NCBI RefSeq assembly: GCF_030063185.1
Contig: NZ_JASISP010000026.1
Span: forward strand, 1-58,272
DNA length: 58,272 nt
DNA from: Arthrobacter sp. H35-D1
GTDB lineage: Bacteria > Actinomycetota > Actinomycetes > Actinomycetales > Micrococcaceae
Reading direction: 5' to 3'
Shown: in pieces, positions 16,569 to 23,510 of the stretch
Layout: each line of letters opens with the position of its first letter
Position numbering within the stretch: position 1 is the stretch's first letter
Position numbers and translations under genes: made by a program
Notes under the pieces: generated by a model
Databases searched by the model: none
What the model was told of the DNA's origin: nothing
The model's input: the letters and a program-made list of their open reading frames with translations, nothing else

Positions 16569-17915
16569 ATGCCGCAAAGCTACGAACCGGGCATCAACCG
16601 CCAGTCTCGTCCGTTCCCCTACGAGCTGCGGACCTTCGCGTCGCGCCTGGAGGATGGCAAGGCCAGTGCGGAACTGGCGAAGTGGATGCAGGCCGTTGCC
16701 CTGGGTTTCCATGGCGATACGCTTGGCGATGCGGAGATAAGCAAGTACGCTGCCTCCACTGAGGTTGACGGGCAGATGGCCACGGGTGCGTACCTCATCG
16801 ACGCCACTGCCCCGGAGGGAGCCTGGGGCCCCGACTATCCCGTCGCCACCTACGCCTACCACCGCAAGAACCTGAACGTCGGAGCAGGGACACTGCTTCC
16901 CGTCCACCAGATCACCGCGGTGACAGTGCGTCCAAGCCACCGCCGTCGTGGCTTGTTGAGGGCCATGATGGGCTCCGACCTGGCCCAGGCCAAAGCCGCC
17001 GGAATCCCCATTGCCGCACTGACGGCGTCGGAAGCGACCATTTACGGCCGCTTTGGTTTTGGCGTGGCGACCGACAGCAGCAACATCGAAGTCACGGTCA
17101 AGGGCGGACTGGAATTCATCGTGTCGGCGGCCGCCTCGCAGGGTGTGGTGGAAATCGCCGACGTCGGGGTGGTGCGCGACCTTCACAATGAGATCTTTGC
17201 GCGCGTCCACGCCACCACGTACGGGTCCATTGGCCGGCAGGACATGTACAGGCTTTCGGCGTCGGGGGAGCCCACCTACGGCCGGTCCGAACCCATGAAG
17301 AACATCCGGGCGGCGCTGCACTATGACGCCTCCGGAGCCGTGGACGGCTACGTCACGTACCGGCCGCGCCAGGAAAAGGCACGCTCCACCGTGGATATTG
17401 TCGACTTCCTGGCCGTCAACGATGCAGCGTACCTTGCGCTGTGGAACTATCTTGGCTCGCTGGATTTGATCGATGTGATCATCTGGGACTCGGCTCCCGT
17501 GGTGGATCCGCTCGAGTGGGCCATGGCGGCCAAGCGGCTCTACAAGCGCACAGTCACCGAGGACCACCTGTGGCTGCGCATCCTTGACACCCCAGGGGCC
17601 TTGGCCGCCCGCGAATACCCGGCGGACGGCACCCTCACCATCCATGTCGGCGATCCCCTCGGGCACGCGTCGGGCATCTTCAAGATTGCGGTGGTGCACG
17701 GCAAGGCCACTGTCACGCGCTGCCCGGAAGACGGCTCCGTGGAATCCGAACTCAGCATGGGCGTCAGCGAACTCTCCAGCCTCTACCTGGGCGGTGTCAG
17801 CGCCCGGACCCTGCAAAAGGCAGGCCGGATCCGCGAGGACAGCCCTCGGGCCGTGGCACGGTTTGACGCCATGTTCGCCGCGGCCGAAGCGCCGCACTGC
17901 ATGACTGACTTCTAG
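16569..17915 (+). CDS. Eis-like GNAT N-acetyltransferase
   Basis: A 448-residue protein with the three-part Eis architecture: an N-terminal GNAT domain with the acetyl-CoA loop VTVRPSHRRRGLLRAMM, a second GNAT-like domain, and an SCP-like C-terminal domain (GTLTIHVGDPLG...). ALTASEATIYGRFGFG contains the Tyr used as general acid in Eis. The protein ends in ...CMTDF, so it keeps the terminal Phe whose carboxylate acts as base in Eis enzymes (family knowledge). Eis proteins acetylate amines, including aminoglycosides and lysines; the natural substrate here is unknown. It starts 30 nt after polA with AGAAAGG upstream of the ATG and may be co-transcribed with it. Confidence 0.88.
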   Translation: MPQSYEPGINRQSRPFPYELRTFASRLEDGKASAELAKWMQAVALGFHGDTLGDAEISKYAASTEVDGQMATGAYLIDATAPEGAWGPDYPVATYAYHRKNLNVGAGTLLPVHQITAVTVRPSHRRRGLLRAMMGSDLAQAKAAGIPIAALTASEATIYGRFGFGVATDSSNIEVTVKGGLEFIVSAAASQGVVEIADVGVVRDLHNEIFARVHATTYGSIGRQDMYRLSASGEPTYGRSEPMKNIRAALHYDASGAVDGYVTYRPRQEKARSTVDIVDFLAVNDAAYLALWNYLGSLDLIDVIIWDSAPVVDPLEWAMAAKRLYKRTVTEDHLWLRILDTPGALAAREYPADGTLTIHVGDPLGHASGIFKIAVVHGKATVTRCPEDGSVESELSMGVSELSSLYLGGVSARTLQKAGRIREDSPRAVARFDAMFAAAEAPHCMTDF

Positions 17916-17986
17916 CCGGCAAGGCGTCCGGTCCAACAGTCGTAGCCGAAATGCTTCAGGTTGGCAGCACGTCTCCCCTCCGGCAC

Positions 17987-18077
17987 GCGCATAAACGCGG
18001 GTTCCCCGCACATGCGCAGCTTTCCCGCTTATGGGGTGGATGTCACCTCCGCATAAGCGGGAGAGGTGCGTTCGTGC
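17987..18077. repeat. Left flanking repeat of the DUF559 gene
   Basis: Contains GCGCATAAACGC (17987-17998), an 11-bp inverted repeat TCCCGCTTATG/CATAAGCGGGA (18023-18033 and 18052-18062), and AGGTGCGTTCGTGC (18064-18077). The same three modules, slightly changed and in the same order, recur at 19193-19265 on the other side of the DUF559 gene. Confidence 0.6.
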
Positions 18078-18207
18078 TCCGTGGAGCCTGGGTTTTGTCC
18101 CGAAGCACGACGGCGGTGGTTCCTGCACAGCTGTGGTTCGGCGCGGTGGTGTCCACAGGCTGCCACGTGTGCGCCCCGCACACTGCTGTTCGGGGCCACC
18201 ATGGGAC

Positions 18208-19200
18208 ATGGACAAGAGCAAACTTCAGGCAATGGTGTCAAGCCAGTGGCCCCCCGAATCCGTGGGCGGCGTCGCCACAAGTGCCATGCTGGCGGCGCGA
18301 GGGCTCGGTGGGAGGTGCGTCGGCGCCGCCGCTGCCCAGGGCTTGGTGCAGCGGCTGCAGCGCGGTGCCTACATCCGGGCTGCCGACTGGAATGCCGCTG
18401 CGCCCTGGCACAAGGACTACCTCATGCTGATCGCCCATGTGCTGGCGTCGCACTGCCAAGGCGTGTATTCACACTCCAGTGCCGCCAGGATCCACGGGTT
18501 GGGCACGTGGGGGTGCGGGGCGGCAGTGCATGTGAGCTTCAACTATTCCCCGGGCAGCTCCGGCCGGGGTTCCAACGTCGTTGCCCACAGGCAATCTCTC
18601 GCCCCGGAAGACGTTGCGTTGATGCGGATCGGCCCGCTGCGGGTTCCCGTCACTTCCTTGGAACGGACCATTGTGGATTGTTCCCGCCATTTCACCCTCG
18701 AGCAATCAGTCATTATCGGCGACCACGGGCTCCGCAGCGGCGCGTCCGTGCAGGCACTGAAGGGACAACTGGCCGGCAGCCCGATAAAACGAGGCGCTGC
18801 AAGGGCCCGGAAGGCCCTCGACTTCTTCGATCCGAACAGCGAATCGGCAGGGGAGTCGCGCACCAGGGTGTTCTTGGCAGGCACCGGCCTGCCCCTTGCG
18901 GAACTGCAAGTGACGATTTCCACCCGCCACGGCGACTATCGGGTTGACTTTGCCTGGCGACAGTACAAGCTGATCCTCGAATTTGACGGCTGGGGAAAAT
19001 ACTTCAATTACCGGCCAACCCCAGAGGTCCTGGCCAATGAGCGGCAGCGGGAAAAGGACCTCATGGAGCTGGGGTGGCAGTTCATCCGCATCGGCTGGGC
19101 GGATTTCAAGGACCCGGTCACGCTCGAGTCGCGCATCCGGGCAGCACTGGTGCGGGCCGGAGCGGTGCTGCCGGTGTCAAGAACCCGGATTTGCGCATAA
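18208..19200 (+). CDS. DUF559 domain protein with AbiEi-like N-terminal region
   Basis: A 330-residue protein of a type common in actinobacteria. The N-terminal two thirds (VGGVATSAMLAARG, LVQRLQRGAYIRA, SHSSAARIHGLGTW, VTSLERTIVDCSRHF) match the winged-helix and linker of proteins annotated as type IV antitoxin AbiEi-like. The C-terminal part has the DUF559/Vsr-like nuclease-fold core: DYRVDFAWRQYKLILEFDGW and NERQREKDLMELGWQFIRIGW. No toxin partner is adjacent, so an antitoxin role is not supported. The frame is open upstream to 18031, but the ATG at 18208 starts the conserved region. The stop codon itself lies inside a repeat copy, and related repeats flank the gene. Role unknown. Confidence 0.75.
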   Translation: MDKSKLQAMVSSQWPPESVGGVATSAMLAARGLGGRCVGAAAAQGLVQRLQRGAYIRAADWNAAAPWHKDYLMLIAHVLASHCQGVYSHSSAARIHGLGTWGCGAAVHVSFNYSPGSSGRGSNVVAHRQSLAPEDVALMRIGPLRVPVTSLERTIVDCSRHFTLEQSVIIGDHGLRSGASVQALKGQLAGSPIKRGAARARKALDFFDPNSESAGESRTRVFLAGTGLPLAELQVTISTRHGDYRVDFAWRQYKLILEFDGWGKYFNYRPTPEVLANERQREKDLMELGWQFIRIGWADFKDPVTLESRIRAALVRAGAVLPVSRTRICA

Positions 19201-19265
19201 ACGCACCTACTCTGCATAAAAGCGGTGCGGAGCCCCCCCGAACAGCGGGCAAGGTGCGTTCATGC
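19193..19265. repeat. Right flanking repeat of the DUF559 gene
   Basis: GCGCATAAACGC (19193-19204) overlaps the DUF559 stop codon; GCATAAAAGCGG and then AGGTGCGTTCATGC (19252-19265) follow. GCATAAACGCACCT (19195-19208) and AGGTGCGTTCATGC are inverted repeats with one mismatch, so the element can form a hairpin with a 43-nt loop. It shares module order with 17987-18077. Confidence 0.6.
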
Positions 19266-19278
19266 GGGAAGGGTGCGG

Positions 19279-20037
19279 TCATACCGGGCGCGACCAGGCC
19301 CCGCGGCAGCACAGCCACAGTGTGGTGGTCGCTGTGCTGGAGTTGACCAGCAGGAGGGAAATGAGCACCAGCAGCTGAATCAGCCCGGCATCCAGCGGTG
19401 CAGCCCCGCCGAGAATCATGCCGACAAACGCGCCGGGCAGTGTGACGAGCCCGGCCGTCCGGGTTTGGTCGATGGACGGGAGCACGGCCTCGCCCGCCAC
19501 GGGACGGCCCACCAGCGTGCGGGCCGCCGGCCATTCGAAACCCAGCGCAACGGCCGCCTCCACTTCGCCCCTGCGCCATTCCAGTTCGTCGCGCACGCGC
19601 CGTCCACTGAGCGTCACAGTGGACATGGCGCCGCCAATTTGCTGGCCCAAAATAGCGATGATGGCCAGCGCTTGGAAGGGCAGCACACCCACGGCAAACA
19701 ACAACGCTGCAGGGGGAATGACGCCGGCAGCCAGTGGGAGGGCAGCCACCCACCAACGTCCCTGCGGGGCCACGCGATGCCCGCAGGTCCACACAGCGAC
19801 CAGGAACATCACCGCGACGAAGGCAAACGCCCAGACTCCACTATTTGAGAGCAGCGCAATGACAAACGCGACGGCGGCGAGCTGGACCAAAGCGCGCAGG
19901 CCCGCCACCAGCATCTGCCACGTGGAACGGTCCAAGGCGATGCGCCAAATTACGGCGGCCAAAACCAAGAAGACAGCCAAAAGCACCCAAGCAGGCGGGC
20001 CCAAGACCAAGAGTGTTGAATTGTCCACAAACGCCAT
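19279..20037 (-). CDS. UPF0014-family permease (FetB/YbbM-like)
   Basis: A 252-residue polytopic membrane protein with about seven hydrophobic segments. The family hallmark is TAGLVTLPGAFVGMILGGAAP, preceded by IAILGQQIGGAMSTVTLSGRR and the charged loop VRDELEWRRGEVEAAVALG. In E. coli FetB works with the ATPase FetA in iron export. No FetA-like ATPase gene is next to this one, so either it is encoded elsewhere or the protein works differently. The ATG at 20035-20037 was chosen; an upstream in-frame start would add 14 atypical residues. It is transcribed away from rpsA. Confidence 0.8.
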   Translation of the reverse strand: MAFVDNSTLLVLGPPAWVLLAVFLVLAAVIWRIALDRSTWQMLVAGLRALVQLAAVAFVIALLSNSGVWAFAFVAVMFLVAVWTCGHRVAPQGRWWVAALPLAAGVIPPAALLFAVGVLPFQALAIIAILGQQIGGAMSTVTLSGRRVRDELEWRRGEVEAAVALGFEWPAARTLVGRPVAGEAVLPSIDQTRTAGLVTLPGAFVGMILGGAAPLDAGLIQLLVLISLLLVNSSTATTTLWLCCRGAWSRPV

Positions 20038-20057
20038 TATCGCCGTCGAAGGCGGTT

Positions 20058-20086
20058 TTGCGCTCCATGGACCAAACAACTAGACT
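20058..20086 (+). promoter_or_regulatory. rpsA promoter
   Basis: TTGCGC (20058-20063) and TAGACT (20081-20086) are separated by 17 bp. The transcript would begin near 20093, giving a leader of about 180 nt before the rpsA ATG. The leader contains a 28-codon ORF from 20095. Confidence 0.65.
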
Positions 20087-20274
20087 AAATGGGCATGTCA
20101 TGGGTCGTTTCGACTGGTACTTCCAGCCGTTGGCTGCCCAGGACATTCATGCACGACCCGCAGGAACCCCTGCAACCCTAATAATTCCGGACCCGATTTC
20201 GGCTAAGACGCGGCTTTTCGCGTCCCTTGCCCGGGTCTGGCGAAACCAACTATCCACATCGGAGCCCCTACTAC

Positions 20275-21753
20275 ATGACCATCACGACCCCCGAGAAGAC
20301 GAGTACCCCTGTTGTCGCAATCAACGACATTGGTACTGCTGAAGAATTCCTCGCCGCAGTGGACGCAACCATCAAGTACTTCAACGACGGCGATCTCGTC
20401 GAAGGTGTAGTTGTCAAGGTTGACCGCGACGAAGTTCTGCTCGACATCGGTTACAAGACCGAAGGTGTCATCCCCTCCCGCGAGCTGTCCATCAAACACG
20501 ACGTTGATCCCGGTGACGTTGTCGCCGTTGGCGATCAGGTCGAAGCCTTGGTCCTCACGAAGGAAGACAAAGAAGGCCGCCTGATCCTCTCCAAGAAGCG
20601 CGCGCAGTACGAGCGTGCCTGGGGCGACATCGAGAAGGTCAAGGAAGAAGACGGCGTCGTTACCGGTACCGTCATCGAGGTGGTCAAGGGTGGTCTTATC
20701 CTCGACATCGGCCTGCGTGGCTTCCTGCCCGCATCGCTCGTCGAGATGCGCCGTGTGCGCGACCTGGCTCCCTACATCGGTCAGCAGATCGAAGCCAAAA
20801 TCATCGAGCTGGACAAGAACCGCAACAACGTTGTGCTGTCCCGCCGTGCCTGGCTCGAGCAGACCCAGTCCGAGGTTCGCTCCACGTTCCTCAACAAGCT
20901 GGAAAAGGGCCAGGTTCGTCCCGGCGTTGTTTCCTCCATCGTCAACTTCGGTGCCTTCGTGGACCTTGGCGGCGTAGACGGCCTCGTCCACGTTTCCGAG
21001 CTGTCCTGGAAGCACATCGACCACCCGTCCGAGGTTGTCGAAGTTGGCCAGGAAGTCACCGTCGAGGTTCTGGAAGTGGATCTGGACCGCGAGCGTGTAT
21101 CGCTCTCGCTCAAGGCTACGCAGGAAGACCCGTGGCAGACCTTCGCCCGCACGCACGCCCTCGGGCAGGTTGTACCGGGTAAGGTCACCAAGCTGGTTCC
21201 GTTCGGCGCGTTCGTTCGCGTTGAAGACGGCATCGAAGGCCTCGTCCACATCTCTGAGCTCGCAGTGCGCCACGTTGAGCTGGCCGAGCAGGTTGTCTCC
21301 GTGGGCGACGAGCTGTTCGTCAAGGTCATCGACATCGACCTGGAACGCCGCCGCATCTCGCTGTCCCTCAAGCAGGCCAACGAAGGCGTGGACGTGGACT
21401 CCACCGAGTTCGATCCCGCCCTCTACGGCATGGTTGCCGAGTACGACGAAGAAGGCAACTACAAGTACCCGGAGGGCTTCGATTCCGAGTCCAACGAGTG
21501 GCTTGAAGGCTACGAGTCCCAGCGCGCCGTTTGGGAGCAGCAGTACGCTGACGCCCAGACTCGCTGGGAAGCACACAAGAAGCAGGTTGCCGAGCACGCC
21601 GCAGAAGATGCAGCTGCCGTTGGCGCCGGTGAAGGTGGCGAGTCCGCAGGGGCCAGCTACTCCTCCGAGCCTGTGGCAACCGACACGGGTGCCGGCACGC
21701 TGGCATCCGACGAGGCACTTGCTGCCCTGCGCGAAAAGCTGACCGGAAACTAA
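20275..21753 (+). CDS. rpsA: 30S ribosomal protein S1
   Basis: A 492-residue protein with four S1 (OB-fold) domains of about 70 residues each. They begin near residues 36 (DGDLVEGVVVKVDRDEVLLDIG), 121 (EDGVVTGTVIEVVKGGLILDI), 206 (KGQVRPGVVSSIVNFGAFVDL) and 293 (GQVVPGKVTKLVPFGAFVRV). Four domains is the normal actinobacterial form, shorter than the six of E. coli. The acidic C-terminal tail (EHAAEDAAAVGAGEGGESAG) is unstructured. S1 binds mRNA at the ribosome. The ATG at 20275 was chosen over an upstream in-frame codon because it starts the conserved MTITTPEK type N-terminus. It is a single gene ending at a strong hairpin. Confidence 0.97.
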   Translation: MTITTPEKTSTPVVAINDIGTAEEFLAAVDATIKYFNDGDLVEGVVVKVDRDEVLLDIGYKTEGVIPSRELSIKHDVDPGDVVAVGDQVEALVLTKEDKEGRLILSKKRAQYERAWGDIEKVKEEDGVVTGTVIEVVKGGLILDIGLRGFLPASLVEMRRVRDLAPYIGQQIEAKIIELDKNRNNVVLSRRAWLEQTQSEVRSTFLNKLEKGQVRPGVVSSIVNFGAFVDLGGVDGLVHVSELSWKHIDHPSEVVEVGQEVTVEVLEVDLDRERVSLSLKATQEDPWQTFARTHALGQVVPGKVTKLVPFGAFVRVEDGIEGLVHISELAVRHVELAEQVVSVGDELFVKVIDIDLERRRISLSLKQANEGVDVDSTEFDPALYGMVAEYDEEGNYKYPEGFDSESNEWLEGYESQRAVWEQQYADAQTRWEAHKKQVAEHAAEDAAAVGAGEGGESAGASYSSEPVATDTGAGTLASDEALAALREKLTGN

Positions 21754-21798
21754 TTTCGGCTTTTCAAGCAGGTGCATGAAAATGCAGCACCATTGAAC

Positions 21799-21835
21799 AA
21801 GTGCGGGCCCCTGCCAATGGCAGGGGCCCGCACTT
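21799..21835 (+). terminator. Hairpin terminator after rpsA
   Basis: AAGTGCGGGCCCCTGCCA and TGGCAGGGGCCCGCACTT are perfect 18-nt complements around one A. The stem is very GC-rich and lies 46 nt after the rpsA stop; only a weak T-run (cttgctt) follows. Confidence 0.75.
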
Positions 21836-21949
21836 GCTTAACGAGCTGTTGTTTGGATACCTGTTGCATGGCGACTTTGTCAGTCGGGGTGGCTATGCTC
21901 GAAGCAGGAGTCAAGGTACTGGACCGGATACTTACGGGGGAATCACTGG

Positions 21950-22669
21950 ATGTCAGTCAAGAAAGCGGGCGGATCCGAAAACGGTCCCACCCCCTACACC
22001 GCTCCGTCGGAAGACTTTGTCCCCGCCGGTTACTTCAGCCCTCCGTCCCCGCCGCCCTCGCCGGATGTGCCAAAGCCGTACCGGCCGGTCACCCAGCCTG
22101 CCCCTGCACCACCAGTCCAGGCACCATCAGTCCCCGTCCGGCCAGTTCCGGTTTCTCCCGGGAACAGTGGGCGATTGCCCCGGCAGAGACCGGTGGCCCC
22201 GCTGCGCCATTCAGCGGGGTTTGTGGCTTCCACACGGCGTTTCTTCAGCGAATACGGCACGTTCAGCGGGCGCTCCAGCCGCAGCGAGTTTTGGTGGGTG
22301 CAGCTGTTCATGCTGTTGGTGTCAGTGGCTGTGGTTGCGTTCGTTGCGATCACATCGTCGCAAAGTGCTGTCTCCGCCTTGAGTGTGCTGGTGGGCGTGG
22401 GCTATTTCTTCTTCCTTGCGGGCGTGTTGATTCCTTGCTTGGCCTTGACAGTTCGCCGGTTGCACGACGCCAATCTCAGCGCCGGCTTCCTTGCACTGGT
22501 GCTTATTCCCTCGGTGGGCGGGCTCATCATCTTCATTTTGCTGCTGCTGCCAAGCAGTACGCAAGGCTCCCGCTTCGACAGGAGGCCCGGCTTCGCGCGT
22601 CCCACTTACCGGCAAGGCTTCCACCAGCATGAACTCCAGCAGCAACATCGCAACCACCACGGCAGTTAG
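21950..22669 (+). CDS. DUF805 membrane protein
   Basis: A 239-residue protein of two parts. Residues 1-85 are Pro-rich and probably cytoplasmic. Residues about 95-205 are the DUF805 domain, with FFSEYGTFSGRSSRSEFWWV, four likely membrane segments, and the family's 'R-R-L-H-D' motif in LTVRRLHDANLSAGF. A short His/Gln-rich tail follows. DUF805 proteins are integral membrane proteins with no agreed function. ATG 21950 has GGGGGA about 9 nt upstream. It converges on the yigZ-like gene with no bases between the two stop codons. Confidence 0.82.
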   Translation: MSVKKAGGSENGPTPYTAPSEDFVPAGYFSPPSPPPSPDVPKPYRPVTQPAPAPPVQAPSVPVRPVPVSPGNSGRLPRQRPVAPLRHSAGFVASTRRFFSEYGTFSGRSSRSEFWWVQLFMLLVSVAVVAFVAITSSQSAVSALSVLVGVGYFFFLAGVLIPCLALTVRRLHDANLSAGFLALVLIPSVGGLIIFILLLLPSSTQGSRFDRRPGFARPTYRQGFHQHELQQQHRNHHGS

Positions 22670-23401
22670 CTAGCGGGCAAGCCCCAGCGGACGGTCAACC
22701 CAATCGGTGCCCACTGCTTTCAGGGCGCCCCGGCCCGAGGTGAATGATGCCAGGCGTTCCCTGGCCATTGCGATGACCAAGGAATCATCGGCAAGGGCCA
22801 TCCCCACATGGGTGTTGACGGCGTCGTAGTCATTGCCCGTCATGGCATAGCCGGCGCTGCGCAGTTCGTTTTCCAGCCTCCCTGCCTCGGCATGCGGCAC
22901 CTGGACTTCAAACAGTCCCAGCCGCTCCCGCCGCACCAGCGGTGCCTGCTCCAGGGCAGCACTGACGGATTCGGAGTAGGCGCGCACCAGTCCGCCGGCT
23001 CCCAGGAGAATCCCGCCAAAATAGCGGACGACGACGGCGCACACGTCACTGAGGTCGGCGACTGCGCTCTTGTTCCCACCTGTGGCCGACGCAGCTCGGG
23101 TCTCCCGTTTCACGAGGGCGTCAAGCATGGGGATGCCTGCGGTTCCCGATGGTTCCCCGTCGTCGTTGGAGCGTTGCAGGGAACGGTCCGCGCCAATGAC
23201 AAAGGCCGAGCAGTGGTGCCGCGCGTCATGGAATTCCCGGCGCAGCTCCGACACCAGCGCCCGGGCTTGTGATTCGTCCTCAACGCGGCGCAGCACAGTG
23301 ATGAAGCGTGACCGCTTGATGGCAAGCTCGTGCCGAAAATCAGCTCCGGGTGCCAGCGTCGTGTAACTGTTGGGGCCTGGCGTCGCACTTGAAGAGGTCA
23401 T
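22670..23401 (-). CDS. YigZ/IMPACT family protein
   Basis: A 243-residue protein of the UPF0029 (IMPACT/YigZ) family. The N-terminal domain shows the conserved KRSRFITVLRRVEDESQA, FHDARHHCSAFVIG, SNDDGEPSGTAGIPMLDAL and VVVRYFGGILLGAGGLVRAY segments. The C-terminal part is a ferredoxin-like domain seen in elongation-factor-like folds (GLFEVQVPHAEAGRLENELR). Bacterial members are annotated as possible translation-associated proteins or peptidase-like; no firm role is known. The start is ATG 23401. It is divergent from the large ATPase regulator, with about 110 nt between starts. Confidence 0.9.
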   Translation of the reverse strand: MTSSSATPGPNSYTTLAPGADFRHELAIKRSRFITVLRRVEDESQARALVSELRREFHDARHHCSAFVIGADRSLQRSNDDGEPSGTAGIPMLDALVKRETRAASATGGNKSAVADLSDVCAVVVRYFGGILLGAGGLVRAYSESVSAALEQAPLVRRERLGLFEVQVPHAEAGRLENELRSAGYAMTGNDYDAVNTHVGMALADDSLVIAMARERLASFTSGRGALKAVGTDWVDRPLGLAR

Positions 23402-23510
23402 CTCTGAAGCCTATCGAAGACAGCGGATGCGTCTCATTCCTTGGGGCAGGCATTGGTGGGATGATGGGGGAATTGACGGATCATCAACGTCCGTCGTGAG
23501 GACGGTCACC

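Noticed and set aside
16554-18221. 555-codon minus-strand ORF opposite the Eis-like gene
   Set aside because: The plus strand encodes a full Eis-like protein with acetyl-CoA motifs, and the antisense product shows none.
18208-19200. Interpretation of the DUF559 protein as an antitoxin of a type IV toxin-antitoxin pair
   Set aside because: No nucleotidyltransferase toxin (AbiEii-like) lies next to it; the neighbours are an acetyltransferase and a permease.
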